Positions 41,707 to 50,899 of a stretch of 64,000 nucleotides of DNA are shown here, piece after piece (position 1 is the first letter of the stretch; each line of letters opens with the position of its first letter). The position numbers and the translations under genes were made by a program. The DNA is taken from the NCBI RefSeq assembly GCF_018617485.1, contig NZ_JACSKH010000001.1, forward strand, positions 682,001 to 746,000, read 5' to 3'. The stretch comes from Exiguobacterium sp. s124 (GTDB lineage: Bacteria > Bacillota > Bacilli > Exiguobacteriales > Exiguobacteriaceae). The notes beneath the pieces are model-generated. The model did no database searches. It saw nothing but the letters and a program-made list of their open reading frames with translations, and was not told the origin of the DNA.

Positions 41707-43986
41707 ATGGAACTGTTTCGTCTATTTGGTTCCGTCATGATCGACAATCAAGACGCCATCAATAAACTAAAAGAATCAGACAAACGCGCACGTGAATCAT
41801 CTCGCATGTTCTCTAAAATGGGAGAGACAGCGAAAAAAGTCGGTAAAGTCGTCGCAGTTGGCGTGGCAGCCGGAGCAACGGCGCTCGTCGGCATGGCGCA
41901 AAAGTCAGCAGCGACTGCAGACGCTATCCATAAAGGATCGCAACGGATGGGCGTCAGTATGAAAGGCTACCAGGAACTCGAGTATTGGGCGAGTCAGAAC
42001 GGATTGGCGCAAGACCAACTTGAAAAGGGTGTAGGTCGTCTCCAACAGCGGATGGGTCTTGCTGCAGGAGGAAATGAAAAATACGCAGGGGCACTTGAAG
42101 CGCTTGGAATCAATATGGAAGACGTCAAAAACGGCACCCTCTCGACCGAAGATGCGTTCGCACAGTCCATTAAATCACTATCTGAAATGGAGAATGAGCA
42201 AGAAAAAGCGGCGCTCGCCAGTGAGTTGTTTGGTACGAAACTCGGACGTGACTTGTTGCCGACCTTGCAAGAAGGGTCACTCTCGCTCGAAGACGCGAAG
42301 AAGAAAGCGCATGAGATGGGTATGGTCCTTAGTGATGACTCGGTCAATGCAGGTGTCAAATTTACTGACACGATGGACACGCTCAAGCGGACGCTCGGTG
42401 GATTCGTCACAAGAATCGGCGCAGCCGTCATTCCGAAATTACAACAATTTTTGGACTGGATCATCGCAAACATGCCATTGATCAAGGAACAGACCAAAGC
42501 GGCGGTTGATGGCGCGAAGTCGGCAATCGACAAAATGAAGACAGCTATACAGTACTTACAAGAACGAGCGAACGTATTAATTCCTGTCCTCGCAGGTCTT
42601 GTCGGAGCACTCACTGCCTTTAAAAATATTACGGGGATTGCGAGTGCGATTTCGAAAATGAAATTGCTCATGACGGCGTGGAAAACAACGACGTTTGCGA
42701 CGACACTCGCACAGAGCGGCTTGAATGCGGCACTCCTGGCGAACCCGATTGGTTTGGTCATCGCTGCCATTGCGGCACTTATCGCAATCGGCGTAGCGCT
42801 TTATATGAACATGGACGGATTCCGAGAAAAAACGAATCAGGTCTTTGGTTTTATTAAATCGTTCGTTTTGTCTGCAGTAGGCACTGTCGTCAGTTTCGTA
42901 AGGCAACAACTCGCAGTCTTATCTGCCTTCTGGAAGCAAAATGGTGCACAGATTATGGGAATCGTTCGCGCGACATGGAGCATCATTCAAACGATTGTGC
43001 GTGTGGCGCTAAGAATTTTGGTTTCTGTATTCAAAGGACAATTTTTGATTATAGTTAATGCGGTGAAAATTGCGTGGAACATTTTGACTACCGTTATAAA
43101 AATTGGAACAGCTTTAATTCTTGGAGTCGTTAAAACTTTCCTTGCAATTTTCCGCGGGGATTGGCGTGGAGCATGGAATAATATACTTTCTACCTATAAA
43201 AATATTTGGCAAATTATTAAGTCATTCCTCTCTAATACACTAAAAATTATAGGTAGTACAATACGTGGGATGCTATCTTCATATAAAAATATTGTATCGA
43301 CTTCTCTAAATGGAATTCGCTCTATATTCACAAAAATTTGGTCATCCATTCGTTCGAGCGTGATGAACGTGCTTCGCGGCTTACTATCTGGAGCACTCTC
43401 GATTTTCAATTCCTTACGTTCTGGGGTGTCTAGTGCGATAAGCGGAATCCTTTCTGTTGCGACTCGAATCTTTAGCTCCTTGCGTTCGGCAATCGTTAAC
43501 CCGATTCAGTCGGCCAAGTCAACCGTGCTTGGAGTCATCGGTGCCATCAAAGGTGCCTTCAGCAATATGCGCATCTCCATCCCTAAACCGAAACTGCCGA
43601 ACATCAGTGTATCGATGGGGTCTAAAAAGGTCGGTGGAATCTCCATCCCTTACCCGAAATTTAGTGTCGCCTGGCACGCGAAAGGCGGTATCTTTGACCG
43701 TCCGACACTCTTTAACACGCCTGGCGGGTTGCATGGAGTTGGCGAAGCCGGACCCGAGGCTATCTTGCCTCTCAACAAGTCAACTTTAGGCGGTATCGGG
43801 GACGGCATCGCCCGAAATATGAATATGCAAAACATGATCAATAAGCTTGATACCATCGCAGAACTGTTGCGCAATCAAGATTATCAGATTGTCATGCAAA
43901 ACGGGGCGCTCGTTGGGGCGCTTCGGAAAGAAATAGATCGTCAGCTCGGATACGAGGCTGATTTGAAAGGACGTGGACGCTCATGA
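41707..43986 (+). CDS. Tape measure protein
   Basis: A 759-aa tail length ruler. N-terminal MELFRLFGSVMIDNQDAINKLKESDKRARES, a TP901-like core (~50-210, MGVSMKGYQELEYWASQNGLAQDQLEKGVGRLQQ; ALASELFGTKLGRDLLPTLQEG), several long hydrophobic helices (~290-370) and a C-terminal GGIFDRPTLFNTPGGLHGVGEAGPEAILPL motif. Residues ~434-548 (43010-43350) are encoded by clearly AT-richer DNA, a mosaic patch. Tail length is roughly proportional to protein length, so a short-to-medium tail of about 110 nm is expected. Confidence 0.93.
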   Translation: MELFRLFGSVMIDNQDAINKLKESDKRARESSRMFSKMGETAKKVGKVVAVGVAAGATALVGMAQKSAATADAIHKGSQRMGVSMKGYQELEYWASQNGLAQDQLEKGVGRLQQRMGLAAGGNEKYAGALEALGINMEDVKNGTLSTEDAFAQSIKSLSEMENEQEKAALASELFGTKLGRDLLPTLQEGSLSLEDAKKKAHEMGMVLSDDSVNAGVKFTDTMDTLKRTLGGFVTRIGAAVIPKLQQFLDWIIANMPLIKEQTKAAVDGAKSAIDKMKTAIQYLQERANVLIPVLAGLVGALTAFKNITGIASAISKMKLLMTAWKTTTFATTLAQSGLNAALLANPIGLVIAAIAALIAIGVALYMNMDGFREKTNQVFGFIKSFVLSAVGTVVSFVRQQLAVLSAFWKQNGAQIMGIVRATWSIIQTIVRVALRILVSVFKGQFLIIVNAVKIAWNILTTVIKIGTALILGVVKTFLAIFRGDWRGAWNNILSTYKNIWQIIKSFLSNTLKIIGSTIRGMLSSYKNIVSTSLNGIRSIFTKIWSSIRSSVMNVLRGLLSGALSIFNSLRSGVSSAISGILSVATRIFSSLRSAIVNPIQSAKSTVLGVIGAIKGAFSNMRISIPKPKLPNISVSMGSKKVGGISIPYPKFSVAWHAKGGIFDRPTLFNTPGGLHGVGEAGPEAILPLNKSTLGGIGDGIARNMNMQNMINKLDTIAELLRNQDYQIVMQNGALVGALRKEIDRQLGYEADLKGRGRS

Positions 43987-44633
43987 ATCAGGTGATTTTT
44001 GACGAGGTCGCGTCCTTTTCTGAGTGGGGCATGATCTGTACCTCACTCTTCGTTGATGACCCAGAACCGAAAGAAAGCTACGTCGATATCCCTTTTGGAG
44101 ACGGATCAATCGACTTGACTGAGGCGGTGACCGGAGAAGTGTCATACAAGAACCGCACGCTTGAAGCGACATTTGCTTTTAAGGGTCCGCGAAACGAGTG
44201 GGAACCCTTGAAACGTAAGATTCGAATGTATCTACATGGAAAACGACGAAAAATTGAAGCGACCGAAATACCGGAACATTACCTGGTAGGTCGCTGTCGT
44301 ACGTCTTTTGAACAAGACGGCTCTATTTTGCGCATGGCCGTATCGGCAACCTGTGAACCATACCTGTATAAAAAATGGCAGACGGTCTACAACGTCACGA
44401 TTGACGAGACTGGTACGAAAACCATCACGTGTGCAAACTCACGGCAACGTGTCATCCCGATCATCAACACGACCGACACGACGAACGTCCAGTTCGGACC
44501 GGTATCGTTTTTGATTGGGAGCGGCGTACACCGATTGACGAACCTTATCCTGAACGAAGGGGATAACGTCATCGTGTTGACGGCAGCGGAAGGAACGAGC
44601 ATCAAGATCGAGTATCGAGAGGGGGCGCTCTGA
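43983..44633 (+). CDS. Distal tail protein (Dit)
   Basis: A 216-aa siphovirus Dit (EWGMICTSLFVDDPEPKESYVDIPFGDGSIDLTEAVTGEVSYKNR; WEPLKRKIRMYLHGKRRKIEATEIPEHYLVGRC). It forms the hub between tail tube and tip. ATGA overlap with the tape-measure stop; one-base overlap with the next gene. Confidence 0.88.
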   Translation: MNQVIFDEVASFSEWGMICTSLFVDDPEPKESYVDIPFGDGSIDLTEAVTGEVSYKNRTLEATFAFKGPRNEWEPLKRKIRMYLHGKRRKIEATEIPEHYLVGRCRTSFEQDGSILRMAVSATCEPYLYKKWQTVYNVTIDETGTKTITCANSRQRVIPIINTTDTTNVQFGPVSFLIGSGVHRLTNLILNEGDNVIVLTAAEGTSIKIEYREGAL

Positions 44634-46210
44634 TGTATACCGTCTATTGTGATGATCAATTGCTTTATGACCCACGCGTCGAAGAGCTCACCCTCGAAGA
44701 CCCAAAGATTGCGCTCGAGGTCAATAAGACCGGGGCATTTGATTTTGTCATCTATCCGACGCATCCGTTATATACCTCGATTAAACGTTTGAAATCGGTC
44801 ATCGAAGTGTACCAACGTACACGTCTCGTGTTTCGCGGCCGTGTGTTAAACGATGAGATCGGATTATATAAAGAAAAGAAGGTCATCTGTGAAGGTGACC
44901 TTGCTTATTTTAACGACTCGATTCAACGACCCTACGAACATGCAGGTAGTGTCGCAGATTATCTATCGATGCTACTGGCTGCGCATAACGCACAGGTCGA
45001 ACCGAACAAACGGTTCGTGCTCGGTAATGTCACCGTGATGGATGGAAATGATTATATCGTACGTGCTGATTCGACTTATCCGAACACTTGGGAGGTCTTA
45101 AACAGCAAACTTTTAGAGTTGCTCGGCGGTTATTTAATCGTCAGGCGCGAGAGTGGAATCAATTATCTTGATTATCTCGCGGATTCTCCATATACGACGC
45201 TGCAGACGATTGAGTTAGGCACGAACCTGCTCGACTTCATGCGTGAACAAAAAGGGGAAGATATTGCAACAGCCATCATCCCGATTGGGGCCAAATTATC
45301 GGACGTCGATGGGAATGAACAGCGACTCGATATCAAGAGTGTGAACAACGGTTTGGATTATGTACACGACCAGGACGCTGTAAATGAATATGGTTGGATC
45401 TTTAAAACGGTCGAATACAATGACGTCACACTACCTGAGAACTTATTGACGAAGGGACAAGAGGCGCTAGCAGAAGCGACACAGACGAGTGTCAATCTGG
45501 AGTTAAAAGCGGTTGATTTAAGTATGGAAGACGTATCTATCGATGAGTTCAAGCTTTTTGAATACGTGACGGTAACTAGCCTGCCTCACGATATCAACGC
45601 ATCATATCTCGTCAAACAGATGACACTTGATCTGGACAAACCCGAAAATAACTCAATCACGATTGGTTCGTCATACCGGACATTTGTCGGTCAAAAGATT
45701 TCGACCGATTCGGCAGTAAAGTCAATCAAGTCAGATTATGCGACCAATACAAAGCTGAACGAAGTCAGTAAATCTGTAGATGAAGTAAGTCTGAATGTCA
45801 CACAAGTCACGCAAGAAATCGAGACGAGTGTAGCAGCGACTTATGCGACAAAAGATGAGTTGGAATCTTTTAGTACAACAGCAGCGGGCACTTATGCTAC
45901 AAAAAATGAGGTATCGACGCTTGAAACGAATGTTGATGATACCTACTCAACAAAGGCAGAACTCGAGACGTATAAAACGGAGGTCGCGGCCTCGCTTACT
46001 CAAGTGAACGATGAGTTGCAAGAAGTAGACGATCATATCGCTTTTGTGAACGGAAATATTGAGCTCGGGCATATGAATAATCCCTTGAGACTTGTTATCG
46101 AGTCCAATGCGGTCGTCGTCAAAATGAACGGTGTAGCCGTCGTGACAATCGATGATCAAGGAAACATCACGACAAGCGGTTCGGTCACCGCGACAGGTGG
46201 ACATCTATAA
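44633..46210 (+). CDS. Tail-associated protein / prophage endopeptidase tail (Tal)
   Basis: A 525-aa tail-tip protein: N-terminal gp44-like hub fold (~1-340, MYTVYCDDQLLYDPRVEELTLEDPKIALEVNKTG; WEVLNSKLLELLGGYLIVRRESG), then a Thr/Lys-rich helical region (~345-480) with recurring TYATKDEL / TYATKNEV / TYSTKAEL modules that look like trimeric coiled-coil repeats. Opens the hub and contacts the cell wall. Confidence 0.85.
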   Translation: MYTVYCDDQLLYDPRVEELTLEDPKIALEVNKTGAFDFVIYPTHPLYTSIKRLKSVIEVYQRTRLVFRGRVLNDEIGLYKEKKVICEGDLAYFNDSIQRPYEHAGSVADYLSMLLAAHNAQVEPNKRFVLGNVTVMDGNDYIVRADSTYPNTWEVLNSKLLELLGGYLIVRRESGINYLDYLADSPYTTLQTIELGTNLLDFMREQKGEDIATAIIPIGAKLSDVDGNEQRLDIKSVNNGLDYVHDQDAVNEYGWIFKTVEYNDVTLPENLLTKGQEALAEATQTSVNLELKAVDLSMEDVSIDEFKLFEYVTVTSLPHDINASYLVKQMTLDLDKPENNSITIGSSYRTFVGQKISTDSAVKSIKSDYATNTKLNEVSKSVDEVSLNVTQVTQEIETSVAATYATKDELESFSTTAAGTYATKNEVSTLETNVDDTYSTKAELETYKTEVAASLTQVNDELQEVDDHIAFVNGNIELGHMNNPLRLVIESNAVVVKMNGVAVVTIDDQGNITTSGSVTATGGHL

Positions 46211-46225
46211 AAAGGAGTGGCTTAT

Positions 46226-48034
46226 GTGAATTTAAATGAATTTAGACGATCCTACATCAAACTGGACAAGGCAAGTCAAAGCTATATCACGCCTCAATAC
46301 GTTAAACAAGGGGATTACAACGGACGTGAGTTGATTGTGCAAATCACGGACGGTGGAGCGGTCAAAGACATGACCGGAGTCAGTCTTGAACTAGGGTGGA
46401 AACACGAATCGATACAAAACGCGGGATTGGAACCTTTCTCGGAATTGGACGTGACACAAGGGTTGTTCAAAGTCGCCTATCCAACTGAATTGCTTAATCC
46501 AGGACGTGTGTTGTGTGCGATTCGGGTGAGCGAGAACGGAACCGTGACCAACTCCATGAATTTTACAGTCACTGTCGAAGCGAATCCGTTTGACGACACA
46601 ACGCTCGTCAGTGATAACGCATTTACTTTACTCGAGCAATTAATTAAGGATTCCGACGCGACGAAAATTTACGAAGTCGATGATCGACTCACGAGTCAAA
46701 TCAACGAAACCGACACTCGACTTACGTCGCAATTGGCGGAAAAAGCGCCGCAAACAGAATTGGATGATGCGCTTACCCAATTGACGGCACTTGAAGAAAA
46801 GACGGTCGGTTATGGTACGAAATCAGAACGTCCTGCAACACCTGAAACCGCCTCTCTCTTTTTTTTGACGGACAAGAAACGTCGAATCGAGTTTAACGGT
46901 CAGTCTTGGCAATATCTTGATGGCGCACCTGTTGACGTCTTGGAAGTACAAGATGCAAACATTTATCCCGCAAGCGCCCAATTCGTACAACAGACATTGG
47001 TAGCCAATGCTGAAACGGCTTATGAGAATAGTCCAGACATGACCAAAGATTTAATTTTCTACACGAAGTTGAAACTCGCGGACAATGATGACTTTTTCAA
47101 TCTAATTTTTAACATTGGTTCCACGCAACAATTCTACATCTCGTTCGGATATAACTGGTCCACTTCTGTCAAGGACGGATCTACTATTTCGATTCGAGAT
47201 TATATCAACTCGACAAATACCGTTTTAGGAAGTACAAACTTATATAGCGCATCGCATGAAATTGTCGTTTGGTATGACCACAAGTGGGGTTACCTCAATG
47301 TGTATGTCGATAAAGTATTGATTGGTTCATGGAAGCCGACAGCCGGGGGTGCTAACGTCGTGGGAGTCAATCGGATTTATGGTAAGGCAGGAAGCACAAC
47401 CACGCTGGTCACTCTCGATTACTGGTACATGGCATCACCGTTAATCGTCGCAATTGGTGACAGCATCACAGCAGGTGCGGTGCTACACGCTCCGAATCCA
47501 GACCATTACGCAGGTATCGATAACTATTCGAGCAACTATCCTAAGATGATTAGCGACCACTTGCAGACAAATGGAATCAGAAATTATTTCCTTGTCAACA
47601 AAGGGGTCAACGGCGAGACCACCGACCAAATGAAATCGAGATTTACGGCGGATGTCATTAACAAAGGCTGCAAGTACGTGATGATTCACGGCGGCATCAA
47701 TGACCACGGGACGCACGGCAACCCGGCGACGACCGTCCAAAACAAATTGGACATGGCGTCGTCAGCGCAGGCAGCAGACATTGAAGTGCTCATGATCGGC
47801 GTCATTCCAACAAAGACTTCAGCCCCATTATCGAGTCATCAATTTTCTATCAATCTTCACGAAATCGAACAGGTCGCTTATTCAAGTCAGGCGTATGCCG
47901 ACCTCTGGGACGCCATTGAAGGAGTAATTACAAACGTGGCTGACGACGCAAAAATGGCGGATACGGTACACCCGAATATCGCTGGATATACAGCTATTTC
48001 AGAAGAGATTAAGAAACTGATTTCAAATGGTTGA
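46226..48034 (+). CDS. BppU-type baseplate/receptor-binding protein with SGNH esterase
   Basis: About 602 aa from GTG 46226 (AAAGGAG 8 nt upstream). Residues ~1-135 are a BppU N-terminal domain (DKASQSYITPQYVKQGDYNGRELIVQITDGG); a coiled segment (~140-185) leads to a concanavalin-like module (~265-400, LIFYTKLKLADNDDFFNLIF…LYSASHEIVVWYDHKWGYLNVYVD) and a C-terminal SGNH hydrolase (~405-600): GDSITAG (Ser block), HGGINDHG (Asn block) and DTVHPNIAGY (Asp-His). Probably binds and de-esterifies a cell-surface glycan during adsorption. Confidence 0.88.
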   Translation: MNLNEFRRSYIKLDKASQSYITPQYVKQGDYNGRELIVQITDGGAVKDMTGVSLELGWKHESIQNAGLEPFSELDVTQGLFKVAYPTELLNPGRVLCAIRVSENGTVTNSMNFTVTVEANPFDDTTLVSDNAFTLLEQLIKDSDATKIYEVDDRLTSQINETDTRLTSQLAEKAPQTELDDALTQLTALEEKTVGYGTKSERPATPETASLFFLTDKKRRIEFNGQSWQYLDGAPVDVLEVQDANIYPASAQFVQQTLVANAETAYENSPDMTKDLIFYTKLKLADNDDFFNLIFNIGSTQQFYISFGYNWSTSVKDGSTISIRDYINSTNTVLGSTNLYSASHEIVVWYDHKWGYLNVYVDKVLIGSWKPTAGGANVVGVNRIYGKAGSTTTLVTLDYWYMASPLIVAIGDSITAGAVLHAPNPDHYAGIDNYSSNYPKMISDHLQTNGIRNYFLVNKGVNGETTDQMKSRFTADVINKGCKYVMIHGGINDHGTHGNPATTVQNKLDMASSAQAADIEVLMIGVIPTKTSAPLSSHQFSINLHEIEQVAYSSQAYADLWDAIEGVITNVADDAKMADTVHPNIAGYTAISEEIKKLISNG

Positions 48035-48099
48035 TATTGTATATTGATGACCTATTATTGTATTGTTAGTTTATAAACATGCAAAAGGTGGGTTTTGAG

Positions 48100-48825
48100 T
48101 TGAGTAAAAGTAAAAAAATGTTTATCGGTTCAATTTCTTTAAATTTATTATTACTTGCATTTTTAATGATTGGTTTTTATAAGGTGGGGGGGATAGCAAT
48201 TGCGAAAGCCCAGATTTCCGAGTTGTTCGGTAAGGAGATTGTGACTTCTGAGGAGAAAATATTCAAACAGCGCCAGAGTTTATTTGAGTCGTTAGACATC
48301 GAGGAAGGTAGTGTTGTTTTTTTGGGAGATAGCCTCATCCAATACAATGAGTGGTCAGAAATGTTTCCTGAAGAGAATGTTTATAATCGTGGAATCAGTG
48401 GTGATACAACCTATGGGGTTTTAAGTCGGATTGATTCCATCATTGATGCAAAACCGCAAAAGATAGTACTAGAAATCGGAATAAACGATTTAGTTTCTGG
48501 TGTAGACACAACCCAAACTGTTAATAACTATTCGAAGATCCTTACAAAAATTAAAGATAGTAATGCGAATATTGATGTTCTTGCGTTGGGAGTTTTGCCA
48601 ATTAACTCTAGCCTGTTCGTTGGAAACATATCCAACAACGATATTCAAGCATTAAACATTGAAATAGAGAAGGTTGTTTCAAAGAAGGGCTACAATTTTA
48701 TAGATTCTTTCGCAAGTTTTGAAAACAATGGTGAACTCTCTCGTGAGCTATCCGAGGATGGCATACACCTCACCGGTGAAGGTTACTCAGTTTGGAAAGA
48801 AAATTTAGAACCTTATTTAAACTGA
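48100..48825 (+). CDS. Membrane-anchored SGNH hydrolase
   Basis: About 241 aa from TTG 48100 (AAAAGGTGGG 8 nt upstream; ATG 48079 is the alternative). An N-terminal membrane anchor (MFIGSISLNLLLLAFLMIGFYK) precedes an SGNH esterase: FLGDSLIQYNEW (Ser), NRGISGDTTYG, LEIGINDLVSG (Asn) and DGIHLTGEGYSVW (Asp-His). AT-rich compared with the tail genes. Being anchored, it would act on the lysogen's own surface, for example removing O-acetyl groups. Confidence 0.8.
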   Translation: MSKSKKMFIGSISLNLLLLAFLMIGFYKVGGIAIAKAQISELFGKEIVTSEEKIFKQRQSLFESLDIEEGSVVFLGDSLIQYNEWSEMFPEENVYNRGISGDTTYGVLSRIDSIIDAKPQKIVLEIGINDLVSGVDTTQTVNNYSKILTKIKDSNANIDVLALGVLPINSSLFVGNISNNDIQALNIEIEKVVSKKGYNFIDSFASFENNGELSRELSEDGIHLTGEGYSVWKENLEPYLN

Positions 48826-48932
48826 GGATTGTATTTCGCCATCGGTGCATATCGTGCAGGAAGTTGACAAATCCCAAAGTAACAGTGTGTCATGTATATG
48901 CAGGACATTCTATTTTTTCGGGAGGAATCGAT

Positions 48933-49232
48933 ATGTTACAGTTGCAAGACGTGGAAGTAGAGGCGATTTACAAGGAATTGCACGAAGTGAGTGATGAACC
49001 CTCGGTGTTCGTCGTTATACTTTATAAGAATCTCCCCGTTATGGAGGGCGATTTCTTTAAGCGCTCCGGTGAAAACAGATTAATCAGTGTACCTTTTGTA
49101 TTAGAGTTGGACATTTCAACTGCGAATATAATCAATCCAGAAGTGTATTATGAAATGAAAAGTAACAAAGCAATCGAACGAAAAATCACAAATACTATCA
49201 ACGATGCCTTCGTAAATCGAAAAGGCAATTAA
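48933..49232 (+). CDS. Hypothetical protein (99 aa)
   Basis: ATG 48933 follows GGGAGG at 7 nt. Mixed alpha/beta (LQDVEVEAIYKELHEVSDEPSVFVVILYKNL) with a helical, basic C-terminus. No family recognised. Followed by a terminator, so it ends the SGNH transcript or stands alone. Confidence 0.6.
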   Translation: MLQLQDVEVEAIYKELHEVSDEPSVFVVILYKNLPVMEGDFFKRSGENRLISVPFVLELDISTANIINPEVYYEMKSNKAIERKITNTINDAFVNRKGN

Positions 49233-49243
49233 TACACTTGAAC

Positions 49244-49272
49244 AAGCGCCTCCTTGGGGGGCGCTTTTGTTT
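49244..49272 (+). terminator. Terminator before the lysis genes
   Basis: AAGCGCC / GGCGCTT hairpin with TTTTG TTTT tail. Confidence 0.8.
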
Positions 49273-49304
49273 TGCCCAAACGTTGTCAAAGGAGGGTCAC
49301 ACTC

Positions 49305-49439
49305 ATGTACACGACACAGCCAGTGACCCCACAAAACAAGGAGGATCATCATGCGTACATTACACATCATCGAGGGCGGTATTGCCGCGCTAGCCACATT
49401 GGTCACAGGATTATTAGGGGGTTGGGACGTGGCGGTTAA
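49305..49439 (+). CDS. Possible short ORF overlapping the holin start (44 aa)
   Basis: ATG 49305 lies 9 nt after GGAGGG and the frame runs 89 bp into the holin gene in another frame (MYTTQPVTPQNKEDHHAYIT…). The strong RBS is the only support; the protein looks like no family and its second half is a shadow of the holin. May set holin translation level. Confidence 0.3.
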   Translation: MYTTQPVTPQNKEDHHAYITHHRGRYCRASHIGHRIIRGLGRGG

Positions 49440-49881
49440 ATTATTGGCCGCACTTATCATAATCGATTATGTCACGGGCTTTTTAGCTGCAGGTAAACAT
49501 AAGAAAATCAATTCAGATGTCATGTTTTGGGGAGGGATTCGTAAGGGTGTCATTTTCTTGGTCATCGTCGTTGCAGTGCTCGCTGATGAGATGCTCAATA
49601 ACTCAAGTCCAATCTTGCGAACGCTCGTCATCTATTACTACATTGCGCGCGAAGCCTTATCCGTCACCGAGAACTGTGCAATTCTAGGCGTCCCACTCCC
49701 ACCACAGTTTGTCAGTGTACTTGCCCAGCTTCAAGGAGATAAGGAAGAACCTACGATTGATCGTATCGCACAAGACGTTGCTTCGGAACAAGAAAAAGTG
49801 GAACCAATTAGTCGAGAGGTGCCAGTAGACGCAGAGTTAGCCGAGAAGGAAGCGACTGTTACGAAGGAGGAAGAGAAATGA
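49351..49881 (+). CDS. Phage holin (holin_4 / TcdE-like family)
   Basis: A 176-aa class of holin with three to four membrane helices (IIEGGIAALATLVTGLLGGW, VAVKLLAALIIIDYVTGFLAAG, KGVIFLVIVVAVLAD) and the conserved YYIAREALSVTENCAILGVPLPP motif. The ~40-aa acidic C-terminal tail is longer than usual. RBS AAGGAGG. It permeabilises the membrane so that the endolysin next door reaches the wall. Confidence 0.88.
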   Translation: MRTLHIIEGGIAALATLVTGLLGGWDVAVKLLAALIIIDYVTGFLAAGKHKKINSDVMFWGGIRKGVIFLVIVVAVLADEMLNNSSPILRTLVIYYYIAREALSVTENCAILGVPLPPQFVSVLAQLQGDKEEPTIDRIAQDVASEQEKVEPISREVPVDAELAEKEATVTKEEEK

Positions 49882-50510
49882 TTGAAAAAGCAATCTTACC
49901 ACTCAATAATGCCAGAATAACAGCGGGATTTAAGAATGAATCCTACTTTAAACGAATGGGATTCGAGCACTTTGGAACTGACATGGCTGATTTAAAACGA
50001 AAAGATTTTGCGGTGTATGCACCCTTCAAAATGAAAATTGTAGCAGTTGGTTACGACAATGTAATGGGCGGCTCTATTATCGCGACCAGCGTCAACCCAA
50101 TCGACGTACACTACGGTCCAGAAAAAGGTGCGCATCACCTTACGGTTCGTATGGCGCACCTTGATAAAATGTATGTAAAAGTCGGTGAAATTGTTGCACC
50201 GGAAGATAGTAAGATTGCTGACTATGGGAACACAGGAAAGTATCCTATAGGTTCGCACTTACACATCGAAATCGATACAGACGTGGAGTACCCGCGATAT
50301 AGTCCAACGCTCTCGGGGTCGTCAAACATCTGGGAGGCGGGCACGGACACGACCATCAACCCAATGGATGTCTTTAAAGTAGATGTCAAAGGACAACGAG
50401 GTTACAAGCAGAGTTTCTCGCATGCAAAGTCATCAGGATCTTGGATAAAATCGGACGATAAAACGACCGTCGACCTCGACGGCAAAATTGTCAACGCGAA
50501 AGGCGTCTGA
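49878..50510 (+). CDS. M23-type endolysin
   Basis: A 210-aa peptidase of the M23 (LytM) fold: metal ligands in HFGTDMAD (H-x3-D) and SHLHIE (H-x-H), with GNTGKYPIG just before. It should cut peptide cross-bridges of the wall. The C-terminal ~50 residues may be a binding tail. ATGA overlap with the holin; no signal peptide, so release depends on the holin. Confidence 0.88.
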   Translation: MIEKAILPLNNARITAGFKNESYFKRMGFEHFGTDMADLKRKDFAVYAPFKMKIVAVGYDNVMGGSIIATSVNPIDVHYGPEKGAHHLTVRMAHLDKMYVKVGEIVAPEDSKIADYGNTGKYPIGSHLHIEIDTDVEYPRYSPTLSGSSNIWEAGTDTTINPMDVFKVDVKGQRGYKQSFSHAKSSGSWIKSDDKTTVDLDGKIVNAKGV

Positions 50511-50519
50511 CGCACGAAA

Positions 50520-50551
50520 CCCCACCTCAAACGAGAGTGGGGTCCTTTTTT
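50520..50551. terminator. Terminator of the lysis operon
   Basis: CCCCAC / GTGGGG hairpin followed by CCTTTTTT; overlaps the end of the convergent 85-aa gene. Confidence 0.82.
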
Positions 50552-50784
50552 CGTTTGACTGTCGGCTTCACATACATCTTACGGCTGTGCCCGCGATGTA
50601 GATAGACCCATTGCCACCACGTTTCATCACGGCTCTTCACTTCGCAGAGGTATCGCATCTTGAGCGGATGGACCTCGATGACGCGAAACGTGATGAGAGG
50701 GTCGAGATTCGCCATCACTAATCTAGAAAAAATAAGTTCATACGTGTCTTCATATAACAGGAACGGTCGTTTTGTCGCTGCCAT
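50527..50784 (-). CDS. Hypothetical minus-strand protein (85 aa)
   Basis: MAATKRPFLLYEDTYELIFS… followed by a basic beta-rich region (RYLCEVKSRDETWWQWVYLHRGHSRKMYV). ATG follows AGGTGAAAAC. Opposite to the lysis genes, at the right end of the prophage; function unknown. Confidence 0.6.
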   Translation of the reverse strand: MAATKRPFLLYEDTYELIFSRLVMANLDPLITFRVIEVHPLKMRYLCEVKSRDETWWQWVYLHRGHSRKMYVKPTVKRKKDPTLV

Positions 50785-50875
50785 GTTTTCACCTCATATC
50801 GAGCATACGCCCTGCCCTGACTGTCCGGCAATCGTCCGAATTGTGAAAGATGAGTGTGACCAAACAAGGGCAAAA

Positions 50876-50899
50876 TAAAAGCCCTCTATCGAGAGCTCA
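50876..50899 (-). terminator. Terminator of the 59-aa minus-strand gene
   Basis: On the minus strand GCTCTC GATA GAGGGC followed by TTTTATTTT, right at the stop codon. Confidence 0.65.

Noticed and set aside
41994-42770. Long minus-strand ORF (258 aa) inside the tape measure gene
   Set aside because: Antisense shadow of a real long gene; no RBS, no recognisable protein.
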